A stretch of 26,707 nt of DNA from a virus: positions 1-26,707 of the IMG/VR virus record IMGVR_UViG_3300047319_000254. The stretch is one strand, 5' to 3'. Below, one piece after another: positions 1-6,048 of this stretch (position 1 is the stretch's first letter; the number at the start of each line of letters is the position of its first letter). A program made the position numbers and the translations under genes. The notes below the pieces were generated by a model that saw nothing but the letters and a program-made list of their open reading frames with translations, had not been told where the DNA came from and did no database searches.

Positions 1-38
1 ATCCAGAATTTCGGACTGACCTTCGAGTAGTCGCGCAT
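1..38 (-). CDS. Replication protein, N-terminal fragment (runs off the left edge)
   Basis: Only the first 12 codons are in the window. They read M-R-D-Y-S-K-V-S-P-K-F-W, which resembles the opening of many phage replisome-organiser (lambda O / DnaT-like) proteins; this match is from memory of the family. The ATG lies four bases after the CII-like stop codon. A good ribosome binding site, GGAGAAA, overlaps that stop, so the two genes are probably translated together. Its place after Cro and CII on the leftward early operon matches where lambda-like phages keep replication genes. Function cannot be confirmed from so short a piece. Confidence 0.6.
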   Translation of the reverse strand, partial: MRDYSKVSPKFW

Positions 39-41
39 GGC

Positions 42-500
42 CTATTTCTCCGCCATGCCAGCAATGCGGCCGGCCAGACCAAACACGGTGCGCACATGCT
101 TCCAGACTCGGTCCTTGAGGCGCTGAACCTCCCGCTGCTCGACGCGGCCATCAGCGAAGATGGCATTCACCTCGCGGCCAATGTCACCGTTCGTCTCCCA
201 CGTCTGCGCCATCAGCTCGATCACATCAGCGTCAGCGCAGTTCTCAGGCGTGGGCAGTTCGATCACGACCAGGCCAAGCTCGCGCGCCCACGCTTCGAGA
301 ATCCGGCGGTCGCCAGTGATCTCCGTCATGCGCACCGCTTCGACGAGAGTCAGGTGATTGCGGTTGTCGGGGCCGCGGTTGAGCACCACCTTATTGCGCA
401 GCAGCGCGCCGGAAGAAAGGCCCATGCGCAGCGCGAGCGCGTCAGTGCCGCCGTGCTGGTAGTCGTGCGCAACTGCGTGCGCCGCGTCGGTTGTATTCAA
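42..500 (-). CDS. CII-type phage regulatory protein (Phage_CP76-like)
   Basis: The 152-residue protein resembles the Phage_CP76 / CII regulator family, a group of DNA-binding proteins that help set the lysis-lysogeny decision. The N-terminus (residues 1-50) has the family pattern of an early helix (AAHAVAHDY), a GMSSGALLRNK-like segment (here GLSSGALLRNK), and N-P/N-H-L-L-type residues (NRNHLTLVEAVRMTEITGD) leading into the next helices. The C-terminal half is a likely coiled or helical region (residues 95-150). It is the third gene of the leftward operon after the Cro-like and RHH-like genes. It is followed directly by the replication gene, the same order as lambda cro-cII-O. No target promoter for it could be identified in the window. 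Confidence 0.75.
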   Translation of the reverse strand: MNTTDAAHAVAHDYQHGGTDALALRMGLSSGALLRNKVVLNRGPDNRNHLTLVEAVRMTEITGDRRILEAWARELGLVVIELPTPENCADADVIELMAQTWETNGDIGREVNAIFADGRVEQREVQRLKDRVWKHVRTVFGLAGRIAGMAEK

Positions 501-617
501 GATTGCTCCGAGCGTATGTGGTGCAGTGCAGCGCCGGTCTTTACAGTCCGATGCAACACCAATAAAAAAGCGGGGAACCTACTCATGCGGACAGCCACGC
601 AGCCATCGGGACGGCGT

Positions 618-857
618 CTACTCGCCATCATCCAGCCCTATTCCCGCCATCCGGTCGAGCCGCGCGCGATGTAATCTGGCCAGACGGTCGCGGCCGTGCA
701 CGTGGATCATGATCAGATCGCGCATGTACTCGGAGATGCTCAATCCTTCGACCGTCGCAAGCCGACTGAACTCGTCCTTCGTGTCGTCGTCGACGATCGT
801 CTTGATCTCGGCCGTGAGCTTGCCGAGCGTGCCGCTGGTGCGTCCTCGTGCCATTGC
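618..857 (-). CDS. Small hypothetical protein, possible ribbon-helix-helix DNA binder
   Basis: The protein has 79 residues if read from the ATG at 857, which has AGGTGAGG just upstream. An in-frame GTG at 881 would add eight residues. The middle part (T-K-D-E-F-S-R-L-A-T-V-E-G-L-S-I-S-E-Y-M-R-D-L-I) has the helix-turn-helix spacing of the two helices in MetJ/Arc-type proteins, with a small-residue turn (GLSIS). The tail is basic (H-x-R-D-R-L-A-R-L-H-R-A-R). It lies between Cro and CII in the leftward early operon, a common place for small accessory regulators. No family is recognised with confidence, so the DNA-binding role is inferred from the fold pattern and the context. Confidence 0.6.
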   Translation of the reverse strand, partial: AMARGRTSGTLGKLTAEIKTIVDDDTKDEFSRLATVEGLSISEYMRDLIMIHVHGRDRLARLHRARLDRMAGIGLDDGE

Positions 858-955
858 CTCACCTATCTGTTTGTCGTTCACTTGAAGTGCCCCCGGTGGA
901 GCATGTGTGTCGTTTGCCGGGCGCCTTCGTGGACGCTCTCGGATAGCGCTGCTGG

Positions 956-1174
956 TCAGGCGGCGGCTTGTTCGGCTTCTGCGGGGGCGTACTTCGCTCG
1001 CTCTGCGTGCACGCGCTGGATCGCGAGCAGAGCGGTCGACGAACAGTTCTTGCCGTTGAGGATGCGATTGACGGTCGGCTGAGAAATGCCGAGCAGCTTC
1101 GATAGTGCGATTTCGCCGAGCTTCGTCGTCGTTTTGATCTCGGTCAGCAGCTCCGAAGGGGTGCGCGTATCCAT
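956..1174 (-). CDS. Cro-like helix-turn-helix repressor
   Basis: This is a 72-residue HTH protein. The motif L-S-K-L-L-G-I-S-Q-P-T-V-N-R-I-L-N-G (about residues 23-40) is a clear XRE/Cro helix-turn-helix with the recognition helix QPTVNRIL. The CI-like protein on the other strand carries the related recognition segment QPTINRILKG, so the two probably read overlapping operators. It is the first gene of the leftward operon, starting about 28 bases downstream of the predicted start of the PR-like promoter. A GGAAA ribosome site precedes the ATG. The Ala/Glu-rich tail is unremarkable. Size, strand, and divergence from CI support a Cro role. Confidence 0.82.
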   Translation of the reverse strand: MDTRTPSELLTEIKTTTKLGEIALSKLLGISQPTVNRILNGKNCSSTALLAIQRVHAERAKYAPAEAEQAAA

Positions 1175-1190
1175 GTCGATTTCCGTAAGT

Positions 1191-1273
1191 TATTCACCTA
1201 TACAGAAGTCTATACGACGATGAATAGATCCGTCAATGCGGGAATGGATAGGAACTTGCCGGCCCATTATTCA
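1191..1273. promoter_or_regulatory. CI/Cro operator cluster (TATTCA motifs)
   Basis: The divergent CI/Cro interval holds four copies of the same short motif: TTATTCA at 1190-1196 (plus), TGAATAGA at 1221-1228 (TCTATTCA on the minus strand), TGGATAG at 1245-1251 (a one-base variant, CTATCCA, on the minus strand), and TTATTCA at 1267-1273 (plus). Two CTATAC repeats (1198-1203, 1210-1215) lie 12 bases apart between the first two. The placement over both promoters fits repressor operators. The protein that binds is inferred, not shown. Confidence 0.6.
1209..1236 (-). promoter_or_regulatory. PR-like leftward early promoter
   Basis: On the minus strand the -35 is TTGACG (1231-1236), followed by a 16-base spacer and a -10 of TATAGA (1209-1214). 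It points at the Cro-like gene. The spacer carries TCTATTCA, with TATTCA ending 6 bases before the -10. The whole 28-base unit matches the rightward early promoter at 2985-3012 at 22 of 28 positions by eye, which argues that both are controlled by the same repressor. Confidence 0.75.
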
Positions 1274-1285
1274 GTTGCGTATATT
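1256..1285 (+). promoter_or_regulatory. CI promoter (PRM-like), predicted leaderless
   Basis: A -35-like TTGCCG (1256-1261) and a -10 of TATATT (1280-1285) are separated by 18 bases. Transcription would begin at about 1291-1292, which is the CI start codon itself. A TTATTCA motif in the spacer ends 6 bases before the -10, the same phase as in the two early promoters, so CI could regulate its own synthesis. The weak -35 is typical of a promoter that needs activation. Confidence 0.5.
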
Positions 1286-1291
1286 CCAGCC

Positions 1292-2005
1292 ATGGATATT
1301 GCGACGCGCCTCGACGAGGCAATGAAGACTAGGGGATTCGAAAGCCAAAGCGCGCTTGCTCGCGCTTCTGGCGTTCCTCAGCCAACAATCAATCGGATAT
1401 TGAAGGGAGTCACGCCGAACCCGGACCTGCAGAACGTCAGGAAATTGGCCCAAGCCTTATCGGTCAACGTTGAGTGGCTGACAGATGGCGCGGGCCCGGG
1501 ACCCAATTCACCGAAAAGTGCGCACAAAGTACCTCTTTCCCAGGAACTGGGAAACGTTGCCGTCTGGGACAATCCGGAGGACTTGGAGCCGGACGACGAA
1601 CGAATCTGGATCGACCGCTTCGATTATCACTTTTCGGCGGGGGATGGCTTGATCCAGTGGGAAGTTCGTGAAAAGCGAGCGCTGCCCTTCAATTCAGCGT
1701 TTTTCAAGGCGAAGGGCGTCAATCCGAAGGATTGCAAGCTCCTCATATCGCGCGGCGACAGCATGGAACCGTACCTGTATGACCGTAATGTGTTCATGGT
1801 GAACACGGCCGCGACCAGCATCCGCGACGGTGAGCGGTACGCGATTTACTTCAATGATGAGCCGCTCGTGAAGCAGGTATTCAAGCAGGCCGGCGGCGGC
1901 TTGGTCCTGCATTCATACAATCCGGCCTATCCAGACAAGATCGTTGCGCCTGAGCTGCTGCAGTTCGTGCACATCGTTGGCGAAGTGATTTACCGGTCGG
2001 GATGA
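1292..2005 (+). CDS. CI-like lysogeny repressor (XRE HTH + S24 peptidase)
   Basis: The 237-residue protein has an N-terminal XRE helix-turn-helix (S-A-L-A-R-A-S-G-V-P-Q-P-T-I-N-R-I-L-K-G, about residues 20-39) and a C-terminal LexA/CI-type S24 domain. The catalytic serine lies in R-G-D-S-M-E-P (Ser157) and the likely lysine is in L-V-K-Q-V-F (Lys194). Ala116-Gly117 in F-S-A-G-D-G is the best candidate self-cleavage site; A-G at 67-68 is an alternative. These features predict RecA-stimulated inactivation during the SOS response. The start at 1292 is preferred because the HTH begins right there and the predicted CI promoter would produce a leaderless message. Upstream in-frame ATGs at 1220 and 1244 lie inside the PR-like promoter region. 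It is divergent from Cro and followed closely by two cargo genes. Confidence 0.9.
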   Translation: MDIATRLDEAMKTRGFESQSALARASGVPQPTINRILKGVTPNPDLQNVRKLAQALSVNVEWLTDGAGPGPNSPKSAHKVPLSQELGNVAVWDNPEDLEPDDERIWIDRFDYHFSAGDGLIQWEVREKRALPFNSAFFKAKGVNPKDCKLLISRGDSMEPYLYDRNVFMVNTAATSIRDGERYAIYFNDEPLVKQVFKQAGGGLVLHSYNPAYPDKIVAPELLQFVHIVGEVIYRSG

Positions 2006-2455
2006 GAGACCATGCTCAAAAAAATAGCCGTTGGCATCGTGACCGCGGCAGCCATGTCATGCGCTTCGGCTGCAAATTGGCAGCCGTTTTTCGCAGGAAA
2101 CGATGGGTCGACCTCTTATGTCGAGGCAGCATCGCTGGCGACCCGAAGCGGCTTTGCCCGTGTCTGGACCTATATCACCTACCCAACCCAACAATACGAA
2201 CCGTCCTTCGGGTTTTTTTCTTCGCTAAGACAGCAGTTTCTAGTGGACTGCAAAAATCGGCAGTTTTCCCTCCTTCAAGCCCAGTCTTTTAGCGGCCCGG
2301 AACTGAGGGGCGCCCAGTCTGGCCAGTTGATGAACACCGATGCTCAGGCGAGAGCGTTTCTCACTGACCCAGCACCCGGCAGCATGGGGGAGTCAGTCGT
2401 TAGTCTTGCCTGCGCGCGATAGTCCATCTTCTGCTGTGCGATTTACCGGTCTGGG
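1987..2455 (+). repeat. Short direct repeat bounding the adhesin-E-like gene
   Basis: GATTTACCGGTC at 1987-1998 (the last codons of CI) recurs at 2440-2451, downstream of the next gene, and both copies continue into GGG-like sequence. Both copies are also followed by GAGACCATG before the next gene (2006-2014 and 2495-2503). The pair brackets the adhesin-E-like gene and looks like the footprint of a cassette inserted behind CI, or of a duplication of the CI end. Confidence 0.6.
2012..2422 (+). CDS. Secreted surface-adhesin-E-like protein (candidate lysogenic conversion gene)
   Basis: The 136-residue protein begins with a clear Sec signal peptide: Lys-Lys at residues 3-4, a hydrophobic core, and an A-x-A cleavage site near C-A-S-A|A-N (about residue 20). 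The mature part has W-x-x-x-x-x-x-x-D-G-S-T-S-Y-V-E, V-W-T-Y-I-T-Y, F-L-V-D-C-K, and a late cysteine (L-A-C-A-R). This pattern resembles the small surface-adhesin protein E family, known in pathogenic bacteria for binding host proteins; in phages the role is unknown. Two cysteines could form a disulfide. It follows CI by six bases on the same strand and should be expressed in the lysogen, so it is a candidate moron altering the cell envelope. The family assignment is from memory and moderate. Confidence 0.65.
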   Translation: MLKKIAVGIVTAAAMSCASAANWQPFFAGNDGSTSYVEAASLATRSGFARVWTYITYPTQQYEPSFGFFSSLRQQFLVDCKNRQFSLLQAQSFSGPELRGAQSGQLMNTDAQARAFLTDPAPGSMGESVVSLACAR

Positions 2456-2500
2456 GCGCCGGGTTGTGCCTAAAGATATCCAAAAACAATCGAAGAGACC

Positions 2501-2911
2501 ATGAAACGAATAGCGATTTTCGCACTGCCGGCACTCCTTACCGGCTGCATGACCTGGGGTGGTTTTCAACAAAACTTGGGGACGCTTATCGGCGAGCCTC
2601 TAGACGTTGCAATCAATAGGCTCGGCTACCCCAATGCCGAGCGTCAAATCGCTGGCCACCACGTCTATGTATGGTCCTCCAACTCTACCGGCGTAATCGC
2701 GATGCCCCAGACGACGTATGGCACTGCGACTGCCTTTAACCGATTCGGCACCGCCCACGTGGTCGGAAATACGACCTCCTTTGTACCAATGGCAGTCGGG
2801 TATAACTGCGAAATCGACTTGGAGGTTGATACGGCCGATCGGATCAGGTCGTACCAGTACAACGGCAATATCGGGGGATGCAGAGGCTACAACCGGAGAC
2901 TATCCCAATAG
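2501..2911 (+). CDS. Predicted lipoprotein of unknown function (candidate moron)
   Basis: The 136-residue protein starts with M-K-R and a short hydrophobic stretch ending in L-L-T-G-C, a textbook lipobox with lipidated Cys16. The mature part contains G-E-P-L-D-V-A-I-N-R-L-G-Y-P and H-V-Y-V-W-S, similar to small outer-membrane lipoproteins of the SmpA/BamE-like style in which a G-x-P-x-x-x-x-x-x-x-x-G-x-P turn precedes strands. Later Cys residues (Y-N-C-E-I-D-L and G-G-C-R-G-Y) may pair. It is the second gene behind CI, ends just before a strong terminator, and shares the GAGACC-ATG start context with the preceding gene. The rexAB-equivalent position suggests a lysogen-expressed envelope protein, possibly superinfection exclusion. 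That function is a guess. Confidence 0.7.
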   Translation: MKRIAIFALPALLTGCMTWGGFQQNLGTLIGEPLDVAINRLGYPNAERQIAGHHVYVWSSNSTGVIAMPQTTYGTATAFNRFGTAHVVGNTTSFVPMAVGYNCEIDLEVDTADRIRSYQYNGNIGGCRGYNRRLSQ

Positions 2912-2936
2912 TCAAGCCGGGACGCTCCCGACCAAC

Positions 2937-2960
2937 GCCTCCCTACGGGAGGCTTTTTTT
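2937..2960 (+). terminator. Rho-independent terminator closing the CI/cargo transcript
   Basis: The stem GCCTCCC (2937-2943) and GGGAGGC (2947-2953) enclose a three-base loop and are followed by seven T residues. It ends the repressor operon 26 bases after the lipoprotein stop and insulates it from the rightward early promoter just downstream. Confidence 0.92.
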
Positions 2961-2969
2961 CGTCAAATT

Positions 2970-3000
2970 CTATTCATTGATGTATTGACACATCTATTCA
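2970..3000 (+). promoter_or_regulatory. Operator pair at the rightward early promoter
   Basis: TCTATTCA occurs at 2969-2976 and again at 2993-3000, exactly 24 bases apart. The second copy is in the promoter spacer. The PR-like promoter carries the same pair (TCTATTCA and the variant CTATCCA) at the same 24-base spacing, measured on its own strand. Confidence 0.65.
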
Positions 3001-3012
3001 CTGTCGTATAAT
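2985..3012 (+). promoter_or_regulatory. PL-like rightward early promoter
   Basis: A consensus -35 TTGACA (2985-2990) and a consensus -10 TATAAT (3007-3012) are 16 bases apart, giving a very strong sigma-70 promoter. Initiation is expected near 3019, leaving a short leader before the first gene at 3044. The spacer contains the shared TATTCA motif, so it should be silent in the lysogen when repressor is bound. Confidence 0.88.
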
Positions 3013-3043
3013 TCATCTCAACAACACGACACGAGGTGACCAG

Positions 3044-3184
3044 ATGCTCTACACCGATTTCGACCGCCTGCGCAGCGCGCGCCACGCTTCGAACTACATC
3101 CTCCGGTTCGTTTCGCACTTCGACCAGTACGTCAACTCGCGCCTTGTGCGCTCGGTTGGCTATGACCAGATCGTGTGGTGCTGA
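3044..3184 (+). CDS. Small hypothetical protein, first gene of the rightward early operon
   Basis: This is a 46-residue protein, M-L-Y-T-D-F-D-R-L-R at the N-terminus and ending W-C. The ATG has GAGGTGA seven to eight bases upstream, the best ribosome site in this stretch, and the gene is the first after the PL-like promoter. It is rich in Arg, Ser, Phe, and Tyr with no membrane segment. Its stop is one base from the next start codon. In lambda the first PL gene is the antiterminator N, and this short basic-aromatic protein sits in that position, but it lacks a recognisable arginine-rich motif. Function is unknown. Confidence 0.6.
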   Translation: MLYTDFDRLRSARHASNYILRFVSHFDQYVNSRLVRSVGYDQIVWC

Positions 3185-3185
3185 C

Positions 3186-3551
3186 ATGAACATGATCGAC
3201 AGCAAGCAGGTAATGGCGATGGCTGAGTACGAGATCGACCGCGCCAAGGCCAAGCTCGACAACGCGATTGATAGCGAGGAGTCGAGGGACGAAATGATAG
3301 CCGCGCGCACGCAAGAGCTGATCGTCAAGCGCATGGCAGAAATGTCTCCCACCGACATCGTGTGCGGCCTCCAGAGCATCACAGAAGCCGCTGCTAGCGT
3401 CATGCGGGCTCACGTGCTGGCCGGTGACATGGCCGTCGTCGGCGTCATGGCCCGCGCGCTGATTCACATGTTCATCGAGCAGGACAGCGAGGTCATAGCG
3501 ATGGAATGGATGGCAAAGATTGATCGTGAACTTGCTTCGTGGGAGCACTGA
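3186..3551 (+). CDS. Hypothetical early protein, helical
   Basis: The 121-residue protein starts M-N-M-I-D-S-K-Q. An alternative ATG is two codons later. It appears wholly alpha-helical: an N-terminal charged stretch (Y-E-I-D-R-A-K-A-K-L-D-N-A-I), then S-P-T-D-I-V-C-G-L, then a hydrophobic helix (M-A-V-V-G-V-M-A-R-A-L-I-H-M-F-I). The hydrophobic segment is too short and interrupted by Arg and His to be a confident membrane span. The start follows the previous stop by one base, which suggests translational coupling. No family is recognised. Confidence 0.7.
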   Translation: MNMIDSKQVMAMAEYEIDRAKAKLDNAIDSEESRDEMIAARTQELIVKRMAEMSPTDIVCGLQSITEAAASVMRAHVLAGDMAVVGVMARALIHMFIEQDSEVIAMEWMAKIDRELASWEH

Positions 3552-3552
3552 A

Positions 3553-3792
3553 ATGGAACGCGACGAATTTATCAACGCGACTGGCGGCCCTGCTTTCCCG
3601 TCGACCATAGAAGAGAACAAGCCGGGATTCATCTACTTGGGCATGACGCTCCGGGACTACTTCGCGGCGAAGGCGATGCAGGGAATGCTGTCCCAAGAGT
3701 GGAAACCTTCTGATTTCACCGGGGCAAACGATGCGGCCGCAGACGCATACGCGATCGCCGACACCATGCTCGCCGCCCGAGGTGCCGCATGA
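3553..3792 (+). CDS. Conserved phage hypothetical (G-M-T-L-R-D-Y-F-A-A-K-A motif)
   Basis: The 79-residue protein is of a type seen often in phage early regions, recognised by the motif G-M-T-L-R-D-Y-F-A-A-K-A-M-Q (about residues 30-43) after G-G-P-A-F-P, and by a C-terminal A-x-x-A-Y-x-I-A-D-x-M-L helix. Its function is unknown in every case I can recall. The ATG at 3553 is preferred over upstream possibilities because GGGAG lies seven bases before it and it follows the preceding stop by one base. The next gene overlaps its last codons. Confidence 0.8.
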   Translation: MERDEFINATGGPAFPSTIEENKPGFIYLGMTLRDYFAAKAMQGMLSQEWKPSDFTGANDAAADAYAIADTMLAARGAA

Positions 3793-3911
3793 AGCCCACC
3801 GAGCGCGACCTGCGCAGCATCGACCAGGCATACGGCTTTCTCGCCGGCCTTGCCGCGATGGGTGCCGTCACCGTGATCCTGCTTCTGCTTTCTGCGAGAC
3901 CGACATGCTAA
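3789..3911 (+). CDS. Small one-TM membrane protein
   Basis: The 40-residue protein starts at an ATG overlapping the preceding stop as ATGA. Residues 15-35 (Y-G-F-L-A-G-L-A-A-M-G-A-V-T-V-I-L-L-L-L) form one clear membrane segment, preceded by a charged N-terminus (K-P-T-E-R-D-L-R-S-I-D-Q). Such short early membrane proteins are common in temperate phages and often act on the host envelope or on superinfecting phage, but nothing specific can be said here. The support is the overlap chain and the hydrophobic profile. Confidence 0.55.
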   Translation: MKPTERDLRSIDQAYGFLAGLAAMGAVTVILLLLSARPTC

Positions 3912-4138
3912 AGAACCTCGACCTCCGCCACATCAAAACGAACGTGCGCCTCTCACGCGCTGAACTGGTGGACTCGCAATACCAGGCGCTGTGTGCGCGC
4001 ACCGAGAGGCGTCAGCGGGCGGCTAAGGCAGCGCTGGCTGGGCGTGGTGTGCAGCCGCGCGTCGTCATCGGAAGCGGCTGGGTGCCGTCGTACATCGCGA
4101 ATCACTTCCACCATTGCGCCGTGCGAGGTCTGGTGTGA
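3905..4138 (+). CDS. Small basic hypothetical protein
   Basis: The 77-residue protein starts at an ATG seven bases inside the preceding gene. It is strongly basic, with R-T-E-R-R-Q-R-A-A-K-A-A-L-A-G-R-G in the middle, and ends G-W-V-P-S-Y-I-A-N-H-F-H-H-C-A-V-R-G-L-V. The charge suggests nucleic acid or ribosome contact, but no domain is recognised. A much longer reading frame covers the same DNA in another frame; it is rejected because the RecT start lies at 4239. Confidence 0.55.
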   Translation: MLKNLDLRHIKTNVRLSRAELVDSQYQALCARTERRQRAAKAALAGRGVQPRVVIGSGWVPSYIANHFHHCAVRGLV

Positions 4139-4242
4139 TGCGCCGCCTATCCGCCTACCTCGACCAGCGCCCTTTCCTCGCGATGCTTCTCGGCTCGCTC
4201 GTCGCGTTCCTGATTCTCTACTTCAAACGGAGTTCTCTGTGA
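4138..4242 (+). CDS. Small one-TM membrane protein
   Basis: The 34-residue protein begins at an ATG whose first base is the last base of the preceding stop (TGATG). Residues 13-29 (F-L-A-M-L-L-G-S-L-V-A-F-L-I-L-Y-F) form a membrane span ending in K-R, which predicts an inside C-terminus. Its stop overlaps the RecT GTG start, so it may also serve to couple translation into recT. It is too small for homology; the evidence is the tight junctions at both ends and the hydrophobic profile. Confidence 0.5.
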   Translation: MRRLSAYLDQRPFLAMLLGSLVAFLILYFKRSSL

Positions 4243-5240
4243 GCAATGCTATCACCGTTGTAACCAACGAAATCTACGGCGTGCGAGAGCACTTTGAGCG
4301 CGTGACCGTAGACCGTTCGATCAGCTTCGAGCGCGAAGCCGGATTCGCCGTGCAGATCCTGCAGAACAACTCGTATCTGCTGGGCGTCGCGGAGAAAGAC
4401 CGCGCGTCGATGATCGCCGCGGTGACGAACGTTTCCGCTATCGGCATCAGCCTGAACCCAGCGAAGAAGCAAGCCTACCTCGTGCCGCGCGGCGGCAAGG
4501 TCTGCCTCGATATCAGCTACATGGGCCTGCTCGATCTCGCGATCGCTTCTGGCTCCATCCAGTGGGGCCAAGCCGAGGTCGTGTGCGAGGAAGATACGTT
4601 CACGCTGCGCGGGTTCGACAAGGCGCCCCTGCATGACTTCGCACCATTCAGCAAGACGCGCGGCGCGGTCGTCGGCGTCTATGTGGTCGTCAAGACGGCA
4701 TCCGGTGACTATCTGACCGACACGATGACGATTGCCGAAGTGCTGGCCATCAAGGCGCGTTCCGAGACTGGCAAGAAAGACACTGGGCCGTGGAAAACCG
4801 ACTTCAACGAAATGGCGAAAAAGACGGTCATCAAGCGCGCCTACAAGACGTGGCCCAAGACCGAGCGCCTCGATACGGCCATTCACCATCTGAACACCGA
4901 AGGCGGCGAAGGCATCAATTTCGGCAACGAGCGCCCGAACGTGTGTGATCCGGACGTGCTGAAAGCTTGGATCGACAAGGCAAAAGCCGCGCGCACACCG
5001 GAAGCGCTCACGAAGGTCTGGCAGGAAGGCGTTTCGGCAATCCGTCCGACGAAGGACATGCAGGCATACGAGATGTTCAAGCAGACCGTTGCCGTGCGCG
5101 GCGATGAAATCAAGAAACGGATGGACCAGAAGAACAGCGCACAGGACGTGACGCCGAATGAGCCCGCCCGCGATCCGGGTGCTGACGCCGATTTCGAAGC
5201 TGATTTTCAGGCTCAAATCGCAAAGGAGCAGCAATCGTGA
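4239..5240 (+). CDS. recT: RecT-family single-strand annealing recombinase
   Basis: The 333-residue protein belongs to the RecT/Bet-like annealing recombinases, which coat single-stranded DNA and pair it with a complementary strand. Family signatures visible are I-S-L-N-P-A-K-K-Q-A-Y-L-V-P-R (about residues 72-86), the later L-D-I-S-Y-M-G-L-L-D-L-A, and M-A-K-K-T-V-I-K-R-A. The start is a GTG with GGAG six bases upstream, overlapping the stop of the small membrane gene. The next gene, the exonuclease, overlaps its stop as GTGA, the usual partner arrangement. The acidic C-terminus (D-A-D-F-E-A-D-F-Q) may contact partners. It probably acts in repair, replication recombination, and genome circularisation. 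Confidence 0.93.
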   Translation: MSNAITVVTNEIYGVREHFERVTVDRSISFEREAGFAVQILQNNSYLLGVAEKDRASMIAAVTNVSAIGISLNPAKKQAYLVPRGGKVCLDISYMGLLDLAIASGSIQWGQAEVVCEEDTFTLRGFDKAPLHDFAPFSKTRGAVVGVYVVVKTASGDYLTDTMTIAEVLAIKARSETGKKDTGPWKTDFNEMAKKTVIKRAYKTWPKTERLDTAIHHLNTEGGEGINFGNERPNVCDPDVLKAWIDKAKAARTPEALTKVWQEGVSAIRPTKDMQAYEMFKQTVAVRGDEIKKRMDQKNSAQDVTPNEPARDPGADADFEADFQAQIAKEQQS

Positions 5241-5869
5241 TCCTCATTCAATGCCAGCAAGGTACTCAGGAATGGCATGCCGCGCGCGCCGGGGTAATCA
5301 CCGCAAGCAAGTTCGGCGATGCCGTTGACCTGACGAAGAAAGGCGAGCGCACAGCTAAATCGAACCTCTACGCGGCTCAAGTTGCCATCGAGCGTATCAG
5401 TCATCAGCCCAGCGACGAAGGCTTCACGACGTGGCAAATGAAGCGCGGTACCGAACTGGAGCCGGCCGCGCGCATGGAGTACGAGGCACTGACCGGCAAT
5501 TTCGCTACTGAATCCGGCGTGGTGCTGACTGATGACAAGCTGTTCGGCTACTCCACAGACGGCTTTGTTGGCGATGACGGGTTGATCGAGATCAAGTCGC
5601 TGGCGAGCGCAGAGAAGATCGTCGCCATGTGGCGCGACGGCGACATGTCCGACTACATGCACCAGATCCAGGGCGGTCTGTGGATCACCGGGCGCAGCTG
5701 GGCCGACTTTGTCATGTACTGCCCGCAGCTCGAAGTGATCGGCAAGCAGATTTTCTATCGGCGCGTCGAGCGCGACGAAGCGTTCATCGAGAAGCTGGAG
5801 AAAGACCTCATCGAGTTCGAACACTTCGTCAGCGAGACAGAGGCGATTCTGCGGAGGCAGGCCGCATGA
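5237..5869 (+). CDS. Lambda-type (YqaJ) 5'-3' exonuclease
   Basis: The 210-residue protein is a YqaJ/lambda-exonuclease-like nuclease that resects double-strand ends to feed RecT. Active-site residues visible include W13-H14 and R17 in the N-terminal block (E-W-H-A-A-R-A-G), E75 (G-T-E-L-E-P-A-A-R), D108 in S-T-D-G-F, and E118-x-K120 in L-I-E-I-K-S, the PD-(D/E)xK core. The length is normal for the family. It starts at a GTG that overlaps the recT stop, so the pair is co-translated. Together with RecT it forms a Red-type recombination system. Confidence 0.92.
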   Translation: MILIQCQQGTQEWHAARAGVITASKFGDAVDLTKKGERTAKSNLYAAQVAIERISHQPSDEGFTTWQMKRGTELEPAARMEYEALTGNFATESGVVLTDDKLFGYSTDGFVGDDGLIEIKSLASAEKIVAMWRDGDMSDYMHQIQGGLWITGRSWADFVMYCPQLEVIGKQIFYRRVERDEAFIEKLEKDLIEFEHFVSETEAILRRQAA

Positions 5870-6048
5870 CTGCCACAAATGACCTGTGGCGCCTCGTCAC
5901 GAAGATCCGCAACACCGATCTTTCCCCCGTCGATCGCGAGCTTCTACGGCCCGCTTTTGCAGCCCTGGACGGCGGTCAGGTGATCGCCATTCCCGACCGC
6001 GTCGTTGCGCGCATCCGCGATATTGCGGCGCGTCAGCCGAAGCAGTAA
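5866..6048 (+). CDS. Small hypothetical protein of the recombination cluster
   Basis: The 60-residue protein has an ATG overlapping the exonuclease stop (ATGA) and GGAGG nine bases upstream. The sequence suggests two helices and a basic end (V-V-A-R-I-R-D-I-A-A-R-Q-P-K-Q). It has no cysteine or membrane segment. The position between the exonuclease and the next gene suggests an accessory role in recombination, but no family is recognised. A longer frame beginning at 5629 is only the out-of-frame shadow of the exonuclease. Confidence 0.65.
   Translation: MTATNDLWRLVTKIRNTDLSPVDRELLRPAFAALDGGQVIAIPDRVVARIRDIAARQPKQ

Noticed and set aside
96-674. Plus-strand frames opposite the CII-like gene
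   Set aside because: They are Arg/His-rich translations of the antisense strand with no ribosome site and no recognisable pattern.
2206-2229. AACC...GGTT followed by seven T residues in the adhesin-like gene
   Set aside because: The stem is only about four pairs and the sequence is in frame with the protein, so a functional terminator is unlikely.
4218-5234. A 338-codon minus-strand reading frame across the recT gene
   Set aside because: It lies entirely antisense to RecT, which has clear family motifs. GC-rich codon usage commonly leaves long empty frames on the opposite strand.
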